DNA of 64,000 nt from Sphingobium sp. DEHP117 (GCF_030867385.1 NZ_JAPFBJ010000002.1:349001-413000); one strand, 5' to 3'; shown: positions 11,201-20,279, numbered from the stretch's first letter. The notes: generated by a model from the letters alone, not told the origin. Numbers and translations: made by a program.

Positions 11201-11312
11201 TCTGCCCCCGATCGATCCGGTCACTTATGGCGCGAACAACTACAACTCTGTTCAGGGCGGCACCGGCATTTTCGGACGTTCCTATCGCGTCGGGATCAAG
11301 GCCAACTTCTGA
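8265..11312 (+). CDS. TonB-dependent outer-membrane receptor
   Basis: This 1015-residue protein has a signal peptide (residues 1 to about 31, ending SLA), a TonB-box-like DSTIIVTGS at 44-52, and a plug domain (VVSSETLEQRGIQTTQDAIQ; VDRIEVLRDGASSTYGADAI). A long beta-barrel follows and ends in the aromatic terminus GIKANF. Several Cys pairs in extracellular-loop regions (for example ICRNGVCG) suggest loop disulfides. This style of large receptor is very common in sphingomonads. The substrate cannot be read from the sequence. It has its own terminator and a TonB-family gene follows. ATG 8265 has AAGGGA 8 bases upstream. Confidence 0.93.
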   Translation: MKNTDIAARLRCGVASSILAISLAIPTMSLAQTTDAADPAAADDSTIIVTGSLLRQDPNNTPSPVSVVSSETLEQRGIQTTQDAIQRLSSNNGPALTNSFSANGAFAGGASAVSLRGLTTNSTLVLFDGMRAAYYPLSDDGTRNFVDLNTIPDDIVDRIEVLRDGASSTYGADAIAGVVNVITKKQITGITGRAEMGLSERGDGRNYRFSATGGFGDLRSDGYNIYASGFYYRQKALYNRDLPYPYNSSNQSGICRNGVCGPQVGLNGNTINPTSNGFEGLHIGPTDASLFATTFFVAPYDATNTTALGPYDFLNRAAGCIAGETPYTLTPTELANNPDVAGTVCQGDLITQYGVVSPNIERMGGSFRATKAFDNGMEAFIEGNVLQSTVDYSGNPASIRRNGPAGIRFPRFSTANSGPPNAPGSFSLALPVFVCPLVNGLPQAVCDASNGTLNPNNPFAAQGQVARLTGRIPNLFEYDETRSRTYRFHAGLTGDLTDNWKFAVDAIGMETHLRQTQRGYVYIQHLLHAVADGSYNFVNPLANSQQVLDYLAPENVTKAKSKLYGLQGSINGNLFDLPGGPLQIGVGAQVRYESINAPSANDDFAGPTERYFVLNAFGTKGSRKVYSAYAELDAPVLDMLTVNASGRYDRYSSGQDAFSPKIGLRATPMEGLVLRGTWSRGFRIPSFAEANALPTTGFVNNSASIFNDAYLLQYNCSAATYTTACPTYIRSGSYGQTQLASPNLKPERSTSWTAGVILKPIRNVTLSLDYYNIKKTKAIVPAPYSAAIQAYYTGQPIPAGYNIIADAPDPAFATAKPRIAFVQAPFINASTYKSEGIDIGVSGNFDLGPDVRFSSSLEASYIINLSQSVDGVTESYEGTSGNFNLTAGSGTPEWHGVWQNTVEWGPLSVTGTIEYFDGYNLSAADQGTIPGDCGLLSTDPSQQFSSCDVDDYITVDLNTQFRVNDNFTFYVNVLNLFDNLPPIDPVTYGANNYNSVQGGTGIFGRSYRVGIKANF

Positions 11313-11334
11313 CGGCCCCATAGTCTGCGCAAAG

Positions 11335-11365
11335 AAGGGCGGCCCTCGCGGGTCGCCCTTTTTCT
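11335..11365 (+). terminator. Rho-independent terminator of the TonB-dependent receptor gene
   Basis: An 11-bp stem (arms 11335-11345 and 11350-11360, with one G-U pair) encloses a TCGC loop and runs into a T tract, TTTTTCTT. It sits 22 bases after the receptor stop codon. Confidence 0.9.
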
Positions 11366-11412
11366 TGCCTTGCTCCTGTCACGCCCAGCATCCCTCTTTC
11401 ACCACGCCCCCT

Positions 11413-11431
11413 GATGTGATATCATCACATC
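11413..11431. promoter_or_regulatory. Perfect inverted repeat upstream of the TonB-family gene (probable operator)
   Basis: The arms GATGTGAT (11413-11420) and ATCACATC (11424-11431) are exact reverse complements around a 3-base ATC. It lies 49 bases before ATG 11481 and after the receptor terminator, the right place for a transcription-factor site. It resembles a CRP/FNR-type TGTGA-TCACA site with a 5-base rather than 6-base spacer; the regulator is unknown. A second inverted repeat (TCCTGTG/CACAGGA, 11448-11466) lies between it and the gene. Confidence 0.55.
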
Positions 11432-11480
11432 CGTGGATCCTGCGCGATCCTGTGCAGGCCACAGGACAGGAGGATGCGTG

Positions 11481-12158
11481 ATGCAGTGGATCCTGAACAA
11501 TAATCGCACAATCGACACTGGCTATACCGGCAAGCGGGCTTCCCCGCTCGCCATAGGCGCGACGATCGCGGTGCATGTCGCGATCGGCGGGCTGGTTTAT
11601 ATGTTGCCGCCCGGCACCATCCGCGATGTGGTGCCGGATGTGATTTGGATCACCAACGTACCGGTGGAGAAGCCGAAGGAAGAGGCAAGGCAGGACAAGG
11701 GCAAGGAACAGCCGCTTCAGCGCGCGGCGCGCACCGACAAGCCGGTCGAGCCGCGAATTGAGCCGCTCGACCCTGTCGGCACCGCCAAGGATCCGCCCAT
11801 CGGCGACCCGGCTGGCGGCGGGGGAGCGGGCAGCGGTGCGGGCACACAGACGGTCGAACATCAGCCCGTGCTTGTTGCCGCAATCCCGGATCCAAGGCGC
11901 CTGCCCGACTTCCAGCCCGATTATCCCGCCGCGATGATCCGCGCGCAGACCGAGGGCTATGCGACCGTGCGCGTTCACATTTCGGCAAGCGGCAGGGTGG
12001 AGACGGTCGAACTCATCGACACCAACGACAGTGCGTTCTGGAAGGCAACGCGCAAGCAGGCGCTGGAACGCTGGCGCTTCCGGCCCGCCACGCGCGATGG
12101 CGTCGCCGAGCCGAGCGAGAAGGTGATGACGGTGCGCTTCCGCCTGTCAGACCTCTGA
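11481..12158 (+). CDS. TonB family energy-transducing protein
   Basis: The 225-residue protein has a single N-terminal membrane anchor (about 24-42, SPLAIGATIAVHVAIGGLVY), a periplasmic spacer rich in Pro, Lys and Glu (about 58-115), and a C-terminal TonB domain (about 135-225). The TonB domain carries FQPDYPAAMIRAQTEGYATV, VHISASGRVETVELI and ALERWRFRPA. It would pass proton-motive energy to receptors such as the one just upstream. ATG 11481 has AGGAGG 7 bases before it. A palindromic operator-like site and a separate terminator suggest it is its own unit. No exbB or exbD is nearby. Confidence 0.9.
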   Translation: MQWILNNNRTIDTGYTGKRASPLAIGATIAVHVAIGGLVYMLPPGTIRDVVPDVIWITNVPVEKPKEEARQDKGKEQPLQRAARTDKPVEPRIEPLDPVGTAKDPPIGDPAGGGGAGSGAGTQTVEHQPVLVAAIPDPRRLPDFQPDYPAAMIRAQTEGYATVRVHISASGRVETVELIDTNDSAFWKATRKQALERWRFRPATRDGVAEPSEKVMTVRFRLSDL

Positions 12159-12172
12159 GCCGCCGGGGATTG

Positions 12173-12209
12173 GGGCGGGGTGCGGGCGCTTCGCCCGCCC
12201 CCGCCTTTT
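12173..12209 (+). terminator. Terminator after the TonB-family gene
   Basis: A GC-rich hairpin (left arm GGCGGGG-T-GCGGGC, right arm GCCCGCCCCCGCC, loop around CTTC) is followed by TTTTC at 12206-12210. It lies between the convergent tonB and HerA-like genes and fits plus-strand termination. Confidence 0.75.
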
Positions 12210-12210
12210 C

Positions 12211-13827
12211 TTATTTAAACAGACCGCCGAGCACGCCGCGCACCAGCCCGCCGATCAGGCCGCCGCCCGACGACTTGCGCGACGAGCCGCCCAACACCGC
12301 CTTGCCGATCTCGTTGGCGACCTGACGGCCGAGCGACGAGCCGACCGAGCGGGTGGCGGACTGGATCGCGCGGTCGAAATTGCTGGGCTTGGCTGCCTCG
12401 CGCGCGGCGGCGGCGTCTGCGCGCGCCTGCGCCTTCAGCTCCGCCTCGCGCTGCTTTGCCTCGATTTTCGCCTGTGCGGCTGCTGCCTTGTCGGCCTCGG
12501 CCTGCGCCTTTTCCGCTTCTGCCGCGGCGGCGGCGGCCTGCCCACGCGCCGCGAGGATTTCCTCCGCACTCTCGCGGTCCACCGCCGTGTCATATTTGCC
12601 GTCGACCGGCGAAACCGAGCGGATGATCGCCCGCTCCTTGGCATCGAGCGGGCCGAGGCGCGAGCGTGGTGGCGCGATCAGCGTGCGCTGTACGATGCTG
12701 GGGCTGCCATCCTCCTGCAACAGCGAGACAAGCGCCTCGCCGACCTTCAGTTCCGTGATCGCGGTTTCGACATTGAGGTCCGGGTTGACGCGAAAAGTCT
12801 CCGCCGCCGCCTTGATCGCCTTCTGGTCGCGCGGGGTGAAGGCGCGCAGCGCGTGCTGAACCCGGTTGCCGAGCTGACCAGCCACTTCCTCGGGGATGTC
12901 GATCGGGTTCTGCGTCACGAAATAGACGCCGACGCCCTTGGATCGGATCAAACGCACCACCTGTTCGATCTTGTCGGTCAATGCCTTGGGCGCATCGTCG
13001 AACAGCAGATGCGCCTCGTCGAAGAAGAAGACGAGCTTGGGCTTTTCGGGATCGCCCACTTCTGGAAGTACTTGAAAAAGCTCGGAAAGTAGCCAGAGCA
13101 GGAAGGTGGAATAGAGCTTGGGGCTCTGCATCAGCCGGTCCGCCGCCAGCACGTTGATAGACCCGCGCCCCTTGTCGTCCACGTGGAGAAAGTCATGGAT
13201 ATCGAGCGCCGGCTCACCAAAAAACGCGGCGCCGCCCTGGCTGTCGAGACTGAGCAGCTGGCGCTGGATCGTGCCGACGCTGGCCTTGGTCACATTGCCA
13301 TATCTGGCGGAGAGCATGTCGGCATTTTCCGCGCAGTAAGCCAGCATCGCCTGCAGATCACCGAGGTCGAGCAGCAGCAGCCCTTCCTCGTCGGCATAGC
13401 GGAAGGCGATGTTGAGCACGCCTTCCTGCGTTTCATTGAGGTCCATGAGCCGCGCGAGGAGCAGCGGCCCCATCTCGCTCACCGTGGTGCGGATCGGGTG
13501 GCCCTGTTGCCCGTAGAGATCCCAGAAGATCACCGGATTGTCGGCATAGGCATAGTCCGCCATGCCGATCTCCTTGGCGCGAGCCTCCAGCGCGGCGGCG
13601 TTCTTGAAGGTGGGCGAACCGGGCATCGCGATCCCGGCAAGGTCGCCTTTCACGTCGGCCATGAATACGGGCACGCCGAGGCGCGAGAAATTCTCTGCGA
13701 TGCCCTGAAGTGTCACCGTCTTGCCGGTGCCGGTTGCGCCTGCGATCAGCCCGTGCCGGTTCGCGCGCTTCAGATTGAGCGTTTGCGGCTGCCCTGCCGC
13801 CGCGCCGATGAAAATGCCGTCGCCCAT
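12211..13827 (-). CDS. HerA-like ATPase, DUF853 family (YjgR type)
   Basis: This is a 538-residue ATPase with Walker A GATGTGKT (about 30-37) and Walker [13 protein letters not shown] near residue 285. The arginine-rich C-terminal part of the motor domain ([16 protein letters not shown]) precedes an Ala/Glu/Lys-rich coiled coil (about 430-490) and a Gly/Ser-rich tail. The family resembles HerA/FtsK DNA translocases, but its cellular role in bacteria is not established. No nuclease partner (NurA) is adjacent. It lies 99 bases downstream of degP on the same strand. Confidence 0.85.
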   Translation of the reverse strand: MGDGIFIGAAAGQPQTLNLKRANRHGLIAGATGTGKTVTLQGIAENFSRLGVPVFMADVKGDLAGIAMPGSPTFKNAAALEARAKEIGMADYAYADNPVIFWDLYGQQGHPIRTTVSEMGPLLLARLMDLNETQEGVLNIAFRYADEEGLLLLDLGDLQAMLAYCAENADMLSARYGNVTKASVGTIQRQLLSLDSQGGAAFFGEPALDIHDFLHVDDKGRGSINVLAADRLMQSPKLYSTFLLWLLSELFQVLPEVGDPEKPKLVFFFDEAHLLFDDAPKALTDKIEQVVRLIRSKGVGVYFVTQNPIDIPEEVAGQLGNRVQHALRAFTPRDQKAIKAAAETFRVNPDLNVETAITELKVGEALVSLLQEDGSPSIVQRTLIAPPRSRLGPLDAKERAIIRSVSPVDGKYDTAVDRESAEEILAARGQAAAAAAEAEKAQAEADKAAAAQAKIEAKQREAELKAQARADAAAAREAAKPSNFDRAIQSATRSVGSSLGRQVANEIGKAVLGGSSRKSSGGGLIGGLVRGVLGGLFK

Positions 13828-13926
13828 AGCTGCGCTCCCCGTGCCGATAATAGGCGGACAGGCATAGCGTCCGCCACCGCCCCTGAAAAGAGGCGGGCGG
13901 CAGGCGCCATGTAAACTCGGCGATCG

Positions 13927-15444
13927 TTATTTGGTCAGTTCAACCGGCACATAGCCCCGGAAGCGCGCGCTGGGCCGGGCGATAAGCAGCAACACCGCGC
14001 GCTTGCCGGCGGTTCGGGCAGCGGCGACTCCAGCCTTTACGTCCGCTGCGGTACGAACCTTGCGACCGTCGATCTCCAAGATCATGTCGCCACGCTGGAC
14101 ACCGACGATCGCGGCGTCGCTCTGCGGGTTGACGCCGTTGACGACAACGCCCTCGACACTGTCATCGAGGCCGAGCTGGCGGCGGATAGCCGGATTGATG
14201 TCCAGCACGGCTATGCCAATGCCGTTCTCATTGGGATTGCGTGGAGCATAATTCGGCTGCTGCGGCTGAGCGCCCTGCGGATCGTCGAGGAAGCCGCCGG
14301 ACAGCTCCTGCTCGCTCGGGCGTTTGCCCAAAGTGACGTTGACCGTGCGGCGCTTGCCGTCGCGGATCAGCTCCACCGGCACCGGTCGTCCGATCTGCAG
14401 GTCCGCGACCAGCACTGACAGCGGGTTGTCGAGGTTCACTTCCTTGCCGCCCACGCTCAGGATCACGTCGCGAGGCTGGATCCCCGCGCGGGCCGCCGGG
14501 CCGTCAGGCGGCACGGCATTGACGAACACGCCATGATTCTTGTCGACACCCAGCGCCTGCGCCAGCTTGTCGTTGATCTGCGAATAGCCGATGCCGAGAT
14601 AGCCGCGCTCGATCTTTTCCCCGCGCATCAGCTTCTCGACGATCGGGCGTGCGATCTCGCCCGGAATGGCAAAGCCCAGCCCGATATTGCCGCCATTGGG
14701 CGATGCTATCCAGGTGTTGATGCCGATGACGTTGCCGCTCATGTCGAACATCGGTCCGCCTGAGTTGCCCTGGTTGATCGAGGCGTCAGTCTGGATAAAG
14801 CGGTCGTACGGTGAACCGGAGCCGGTGGTGCGCGCGATATTGGAGATGATGCCCGTCGTCACCGTGCCTTCCAGCCCCAAGGGCTGACCGATCACGATCA
14901 CCCAGTCGCCCACGCGCGAGTTCTTGGTGCTGCCGAAACGGACATAGGGCATTGCCTTGCCGGGCTTGATCTTGAGCACGGCCAAATCGGCCACCTCGTC
15001 GCGTCCCACCAGTTCCGCCGCATATTCGGTGTGATCGTTCATGGTGACGGTGATCGACTCGATGGTCGCGGTCGGGTCACCCGGTGCGACCACATGGTTG
15101 TTGGTGACGATATAGCCGTCAGCCGAGATCAGGAATCCCGCCCCGAGCGAAGTGCCCTCCTGGATCTGCGGCCCGTTGTTGCCGCGCCCACCGAAGATAT
15201 TGCCGAACAGGTCATCGAGCGGATTGTTGCGCACCTGCACGCGCTGGCGGGTCGAGATGTTGACCACAGCCGGCTGCAGCCGCTCCACCATGTCCGCAAA
15301 ACTGCTGGGCGCGCCACGCGGCGCAACGGCAGCCTGCATATTGTCGTTCTGCGCAGGCTGGGCGCCCAGCGGCTCATGCGAGCTGATGGCGAGCGCGGTG
15401 CCACCCAGGAGCAAGGCAGCAGTCAGACCATAAACGTAGCGCAA
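13927..15444 (-). CDS. Do-family periplasmic serine endoprotease (DegP/DegQ)
   Basis: Starting at TTG 15444, the product is 505 residues with a signal peptide (MRYVYGLTAALLLGGTALA). The trypsin-like domain has the full catalytic triad: His117 (TNNHVV), Asp153 (EVADLAVLKI) and Ser228 (NQGNSGGPMF). Two PDZ domains follow (about 280-370 and 410-500). It degrades or refolds misfolded envelope proteins. TTG is chosen because AGAGGA lies about 9 bases before it and a signal peptide follows directly; in-frame starts further upstream (to 15522) would bury the signal. It lies next to hflKC, another envelope quality-control unit. Confidence 0.92.
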   Translation of the reverse strand: MRYVYGLTAALLLGGTALAISSHEPLGAQPAQNDNMQAAVAPRGAPSSFADMVERLQPAVVNISTRQRVQVRNNPLDDLFGNIFGGRGNNGPQIQEGTSLGAGFLISADGYIVTNNHVVAPGDPTATIESITVTMNDHTEYAAELVGRDEVADLAVLKIKPGKAMPYVRFGSTKNSRVGDWVIVIGQPLGLEGTVTTGIISNIARTTGSGSPYDRFIQTDASINQGNSGGPMFDMSGNVIGINTWIASPNGGNIGLGFAIPGEIARPIVEKLMRGEKIERGYLGIGYSQINDKLAQALGVDKNHGVFVNAVPPDGPAARAGIQPRDVILSVGGKEVNLDNPLSVLVADLQIGRPVPVELIRDGKRRTVNVTLGKRPSEQELSGGFLDDPQGAQPQQPNYAPRNPNENGIGIAVLDINPAIRRQLGLDDSVEGVVVNGVNPQSDAAIVGVQRGDMILEIDGRKVRTAADVKAGVAAARTAGKRAVLLLIARPSARFRGYVPVELTK

Positions 15445-15558
15445 GACATTTTTCCTCTCATATCTCAAGGCGCAGGCCAATGTCCTGCAGCAAAATGTTG
15501 GCTCAGCCTTGCCAACCGACATCTGAACCGAAATTGAATAGCTCTCTAGTCGAGGGAT

Positions 15559-16404
15559 CTACCGGCCGCGAAACTCCCGCAGGAAATCGTTATCGGGCGA
15601 CAGGATGACACTCGTCTGCCCGCCGTTCTCCGGGTTGAACGTGCGCCGGTAGGCCTGCATCGCCCGATAGAAATCATAGAACCGGGGATCCTTGCCGAAG
15701 CTGGCGGCATAGACCTGCGCTGCCTGGGCGTCAGCCTCGGCGCGGATGATCTGTGCTTGGCGTTCACCCTGTGCGCGAATGGTCAGCGCCTCCTGCTGGC
15801 GCGCCGTGCGCATGCGCTGGAACGCGCTTTGCAGCGGGGTGCCGTCAGGCAAGTCGGCACGCTTGATGCGTACGTCGACCACTTCAGCGCCATATTGCCG
15901 GGCCACACGATTAAGCCCCGCGCGGATGTTGTTCATCACCTGCCCGCGCTCTGGCGACAGCAGCGCCGCGAATGGCCGCTTGCCGAGCTCGTTTCGCAAC
16001 GCCGAACCAAGGATCGGACGCAGCGCCTCCTCCACCCGATCCTCGCTCCCCGCAGACACATACATGCGCAGAGGGTTGGTAATGCGATAGCGGGCATAGG
16101 CATCGACCTGAAGCCGCAGCTGGTCAGTCGAGAGCACCTGCTGGCGCTCCATCTTGACGGACTGGATGCGCTTGTCGATCCAGACCACCTGCTCGGCAAA
16201 GGGAATGCGCACCGCAAGGCCAGCACCCGTCTGGCCGAAGCGTTCATTGGGGTGGTAGCTGTTCACGATACGCTCCGGCTGGCCGAAGCGGACGATGACA
16301 CCCTGCTGCGTTTCCGGCACGATAGAAACCGTACTGCCGAGCAAGACCAGCACACCGAGCACAAGAAGCGCTGCCAGCACGGGATTGCGCATGATGCGTT
16401 CCAT
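15559..16404 (-). CDS. hflC: HflC, SPFH/prohibitin membrane protein
   Basis: This 281-residue protein has one N-terminal transmembrane helix (about 6-28) and an SPFH domain beginning VPETQQGVIVRFGQPERIV. A helical stretch RMRTARQQEALTIRAQGE contains the family's conserved coiled-coil segment. HflC and HflK form a large inner-membrane complex that surrounds and modulates the FtsH protease. Its ATG overlaps the hflK stop by one base, so the subunits are probably made in equal amounts. Confidence 0.95.
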   Translation of the reverse strand: MERIMRNPVLAALLVLGVLVLLGSTVSIVPETQQGVIVRFGQPERIVNSYHPNERFGQTGAGLAVRIPFAEQVVWIDKRIQSVKMERQQVLSTDQLRLQVDAYARYRITNPLRMYVSAGSEDRVEEALRPILGSALRNELGKRPFAALLSPERGQVMNNIRAGLNRVARQYGAEVVDVRIKRADLPDGTPLQSAFQRMRTARQQEALTIRAQGERQAQIIRAEADAQAAQVYAASFGKDPRFYDFYRAMQAYRRTFNPENGGQTSVILSPDNDFLREFRGR

Positions 16405-17618
16405 CAGCGGCCTCCTTCCCCGGTCGCGCCGGTACCCGCCCCGTCCTTAGGCTTTCTGCGAATTTCCGGCAGCGGCAGATAGGGCATCACATTGTTGGAT
16501 TCGATGATCGTCTTGTCGGTATCCGCAAGGATCGCCTCCATCGTCTCATAGTACATGCGCCGCCGCGTCACTTCGGGCGAAAGCTTGTACTGCTCATAGA
16601 CCTTGTCGAAGGCCGCCGCCTCGCCCTGCGCGCGGGCGTTGAGCTGTTGGGCATAGGCCGTCGCCTGGTTGACATAGGTGGTGGCGTCCTGCTTCGCGGC
16701 GGACACCTCCTTGAACGCGTCATTGACTTCGTTGGGCGGATCGGCCTGCTTGATGGCGACACCCTGAATGCGAATGCCGGAGCGATAATTATCGAGAATT
16801 TCCTGCATCTTCTGCGCGACCTGCTGCTCTATGCCTGTGCGCCCGGCGCCCAGCGCCTCGTTGAGGGTGATCGTCGCCAACACGGCGCGCATCGCCGTCT
16901 CGGCGACCTCCTGAACCGTAGCGTCGGGGTCAGCCAGCTCGAACAGATACAGCTCCGGGTCGCGGATGTTCCAGCGCACCGAATAAGCGAGGTCGATGAT
17001 GTTCTGATCGCCGGTGAGCACCAGATTCTGGCTCTCACCGGAGACGGACCCGATATCGACCGTGCGGATTTCCTCGACATCGACCGTCTCGACTGTCTCG
17101 AACGGCGCGGGCAGGGTAAGCCCGATGCCCGGCGTCATCGAGCGGCTGTAGCTGCCGAGGAACAACACCACGCCACGTTCCTGCGGGCCGATGCGGTGAA
17201 AACTGGTGAGGGTGATCCACAATATGGCAACAATACCGAGCGCAATCGGCCACAGCGTGCGGGGATCGCCGCCGCCGACAAAGCCACCGCCCCCGCCAGG
17301 CGCGCTACCTTTGCCGCCGCCAAAGTTTTCGCGCCCGCGCCGCAACATATCCTCGATCAGTGAAGGTCGGCCTGCCCCGCCGGGGCCTCCCGCGCCCTGC
17401 CCGCCACGCGGCGGCTGGGTCCAGGGATTGCGCGGGCCGCCGCCCGAAGCGCCACCACCCTGCCCGCCAGCCTGCCCCTGCCCGTCATCCGGCGCGCCCT
17501 CACTGCCATCAGGCCCGCCGCCCGGCTTGCCGCCCCAGGGGCCGGCCATGGCCAAACCGGGAAGCAACGACAGGAGGGAGCGAAGGCGGCGCAAAAGCGC
17601 AGGGGTGTTCTGGTTCAT
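16404..17618 (-). CDS. hflK: HflK, SPFH/prohibitin membrane protein
   Basis: The 404-residue product has a long Gly/Pro-rich cytoplasmic N-terminus (about 25-110), one membrane helix (about 123-142, WPIALGIVAILWITLTSFH), and the SPFH domain (GPQERGVVLFLGSYSRSMTPG and onward). It partners HflC in the FtsH-regulating complex. The start is uncertain: 17618 gives a weak ribosome site, and an internal ATG at 17549 begins MAGPWGGKPGG, the usual style for HflK, but lacks a ribosome site. It is divergent from mrp across about 74 bases. Confidence 0.93.
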   Translation of the reverse strand: MNQNTPALLRRLRSLLSLLPGLAMAGPWGGKPGGGPDGSEGAPDDGQGQAGGQGGGASGGGPRNPWTQPPRGGQGAGGPGGAGRPSLIEDMLRRGRENFGGGKGSAPGGGGGFVGGGDPRTLWPIALGIVAILWITLTSFHRIGPQERGVVLFLGSYSRSMTPGIGLTLPAPFETVETVDVEEIRTVDIGSVSGESQNLVLTGDQNIIDLAYSVRWNIRDPELYLFELADPDATVQEVAETAMRAVLATITLNEALGAGRTGIEQQVAQKMQEILDNYRSGIRIQGVAIKQADPPNEVNDAFKEVSAAKQDATTYVNQATAYAQQLNARAQGEAAAFDKVYEQYKLSPEVTRRRMYYETMEAILADTDKTIIESNNVMPYLPLPEIRRKPKDGAGTGATGEGGR

Positions 17619-17692
17619 GGTCCGTCATGTATAAGGAGCCGCGCGGCGGAAAAACAGTGCCTTTGCCAAGATAATCGCATATGGGGCGCGGC

Positions 17693-18658
17693 ATGACCGA
17701 CCTGACCCCTCTTTCCGCCGAAATCGCATCACTTTCCCAAGGCCGCGCCAGTGCCATTCGGCTTAAGGAAGGCGTCCTCTCTCTGGTGCTCGATGTGAGC
17801 TCGCTCGGCGCGGACGAGCGCCGCGCCATGACCGCCGCGATCGAGGATGCGGCGCGCGCGATTCCCGCAGTCACTGCGGTGCGCATCGCGGAAACGGCAG
17901 AGAAAAAGGGCTGCACCATCATCGCCGTCGCGTCCGGAAAGGGCGGGGTGGGCAAGTCGACGGTCTCCGCCAATCTCGCCATCGCGCTGAAAGCCATGGG
18001 TGTGAAGGTGGGCTTGGTCGATGCCGACATCTATGGCCCTTCGCAACCGCGCCTGCTTGCGAGCGAGGGTCAAAAACCGCTTGCGCAAGACAGCAAGATG
18101 ATCCCGATTACCGGCGTGGGCGGCGTGCCGATGCTCTCCATGGGCCATCTGGTCGAGCCGGGGCGGGCCATCGCATGGCGCGGGCCGATGGCCGGCAACG
18201 CGCTCTCGCAACTTATCGACGCACACTGGGGCGCGGTGGACGTGCTCATCGTCGATATGCCGCCTGGCACCGGCGACATTCAGCTGTCGATGGTGCAGAA
18301 GCACAAGCCGGCAGGTGCGGTGATCGTCTCGACGCCGCAGGATCTCGCGCTGATGGACGCAACCCGCGCTGTCAGCCTGTTCGAGCAGGCCGGCGTGCCG
18401 ATGATCGGGCTGGTTGAAAATATGGCGGGCTATAGCTGCCCTCACTGTGGCCACCAGTCTGATCCGTTCGGGACCGGCGGGGCGGAAGCTGCAGCAAAGG
18501 CAATGAACATGCCGTTTCTGGGGCGCATTCCGCTGGCTATCGACATCCGGCAGGCGTCTGACGCCGGAACGCCACCGGCCGCGGGCGACGCACATGAGGC
18601 AGCGCCTTTCATTGCCGTCGCTGCGCGGGTGAAAGACTGGCTCACCGCCAGAGGTTAG
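17693..18658 (+). CDS. Mrp/ApbC family P-loop iron-sulfur cluster carrier
   Basis: From ATG 17693 the product is 321 residues. An N-terminal DUF59-like remnant (about 1-65) is followed by the deviant Walker A of the Mrp/Nbp35 group, ASGKGGVGKST. Later come DADIYGPSQPRLL, MPPGTGDIQLS and the CxxC motif YSCPHCG, which binds the transferable Fe-S cluster. It is thought to load Fe-S clusters onto apoproteins. ATG 17681 is an alternative start. It converges with dnaA, with only 4 bases between the stops. Confidence 0.92.
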   Translation: MTDLTPLSAEIASLSQGRASAIRLKEGVLSLVLDVSSLGADERRAMTAAIEDAARAIPAVTAVRIAETAEKKGCTIIAVASGKGGVGKSTVSANLAIALKAMGVKVGLVDADIYGPSQPRLLASEGQKPLAQDSKMIPITGVGGVPMLSMGHLVEPGRAIAWRGPMAGNALSQLIDAHWGAVDVLIVDMPPGTGDIQLSMVQKHKPAGAVIVSTPQDLALMDATRAVSLFEQAGVPMIGLVENMAGYSCPHCGHQSDPFGTGGAEAAAKAMNMPFLGRIPLAIDIRQASDAGTPPAAGDAHEAAPFIAVAARVKDWLTARG

Positions 18659-18662
18659 GGCC

Positions 18663-20117
18663 TCACATCTCCAGCTGGCGCTGAAGCTTGCGAATGTCGG
18701 CATCGATCTCCGCGTTGCTCTGGCGCAACTCCTCGATCGTGCGCACAGCGTGGATCACCGTGCTGTGATCGCGCCCGCCGAATATCCGCCCAATTTCGGG
18801 GAGCGAGCGCGGCGTCATCTTCTTGGCGAGGTACATCGCCACCTGCCGCGGCCGCGCCACCGCCCGCGCCCGGCGTTTGGAGCGCATCTCCGCAGGGTCG
18901 ATGCGATAATGCGCCGCGCAGGCCTTCTGGATATCGTCCACCGTAATGCGCCGGGCGTTCGCGCGCACCGCATCCGCCAGCATCGCCTGCGCGAAGTCCA
19001 TGTCGACCGGGCGGCCGGTGAGCTGGGCGTAGGCGATCAGCTTGTTGAACGCGCCCTCCAACTCGCGCAGGTTGGAGCGGATCGAGCGGGCAAGATAATC
19101 CAGCACCGCATCGGGAATGGCCGCATCGGGCAGGGAGGCACGCTTCGCCTCCAGGATGGCACGGCGCAGATCAAGGTCGGCAGGCTGGATATCGGCCACC
19201 AAACCGCCGGCAAGCCGCGACAATATGCGCGGATCGACCGCATCAAGGTGCTGGGGCGCGCGGTCCGCGCTGATGACGATGCGTGCGCCGCTCTCGGCAA
19301 GCTCGTTGATGGTGTGGAGAAACTCTTCCTGCGTCGATCCCTTGCCGGCAATGAACTGGATATCGTCCACCAGCAACAGCTTGGCCGCGCGCAGCCGCGC
19401 CTTGAACGCCATGCTGTCGTTCGCGCGCATCGCGGTGACGAACTCCATCATGAATTTCTCGGCAGACATGTAGATGATCTGATGCGCGGGGAAATGACCG
19501 GCATAGGCGGCAGCGATCGCATGGAGCAGATGGGTCTTCCCCTGTCCGGTGCCGCCGTGGATATAGAGCGGGTTGAACAAGGGTGCGGACCGCGCGCCCA
19601 TCGCCTGCGCGGCGGAGCAGGCGAGGCGATTGCTTTCTCCCACCACGAAATCGGCAAAGCTGTGGCGCAGGGCAAGCCCGTCAGGCGCGGGGCGGCGCGG
19701 TTGCGGAGTCGGCTCGGCCGGAGCGGAGCGCTCCCCGCCTGTTGCACCGGCAGCGATCCTCTCAACCGTGTTCACGGCCCCGGCGCGATGGGGGGCGCGC
19801 ACCACCCTGATCTCCTCCACGCCGATCTGGGCGGCCCTTACAGCGAGACGAATGCGGTCGCCAAACTGGCTGGCGATGAAATTGGCGGTGAAATCGGACC
19901 CGGCGAGCAATTCCAGCGTGCCAGTGCTGTCGCAATAGCTGCCCAGCCGCAACGGCTTGAGCCACTGGTCATACATCCGCGCGCCCACGCCGCTGCGCAA
20001 TGCTGCCGTCACCGCCTCCCAACCCGCAACGATAGCTTCGGGGCAGCCCTCTGCCGGTGCCCCCCTGTCGGCACGGCGGAGTGTCAGGGCATCATTGTCA
20101 TCAGCTTCTGCAAACAC
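18663..20117 (-). CDS. dnaA: Chromosomal replication initiator protein DnaA
   Basis: The product is 484 residues from GTG 20117. Domain I is short (MYDQWLKPLRLGSY), a Pro-rich linker follows, then the AAA+ domain with Walker A GGTGQGKTHLL, Walker B LLLVDDIQF and sensor regions. DNA-binding domain IV has RQVAMYLAKKM and the signature FGGRDHSTVIHAVRTIE. It binds DnaA boxes to open the origin. GTG is preferred because AAGGGAGGG (20125-20133) lies 7 bases upstream; the frame stays open to 20282 but that extension has no domain-I character. rpsT lies upstream on the same strand, a common alphaproteobacterial neighbourhood. Confidence 0.97.
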   Translation of the reverse strand: MFAEADDNDALTLRRADRGAPAEGCPEAIVAGWEAVTAALRSGVGARMYDQWLKPLRLGSYCDSTGTLELLAGSDFTANFIASQFGDRIRLAVRAAQIGVEEIRVVRAPHRAGAVNTVERIAAGATGGERSAPAEPTPQPRRPAPDGLALRHSFADFVVGESNRLACSAAQAMGARSAPLFNPLYIHGGTGQGKTHLLHAIAAAYAGHFPAHQIIYMSAEKFMMEFVTAMRANDSMAFKARLRAAKLLLVDDIQFIAGKGSTQEEFLHTINELAESGARIVISADRAPQHLDAVDPRILSRLAGGLVADIQPADLDLRRAILEAKRASLPDAAIPDAVLDYLARSIRSNLRELEGAFNKLIAYAQLTGRPVDMDFAQAMLADAVRANARRITVDDIQKACAAHYRIDPAEMRSKRRARAVARPRQVAMYLAKKMTPRSLPEIGRIFGGRDHSTVIHAVRTIEELRQSNAEIDADIRKLQRQLEM

Positions 20118-20279
20118 GCGCGCGCCCTCCCTTATTGTGACGGAGTCCCTGTCATCGCAAACCCCCATGCATGACCCACAACTTTCCATCCGCTTCCAGC
20201 CATGGGAAACGGCGTGCCCCTTGTGGATCATGATAACCGCGACATCCGATTCGGACTGCGGGTGAGCCACAGGATTAGG

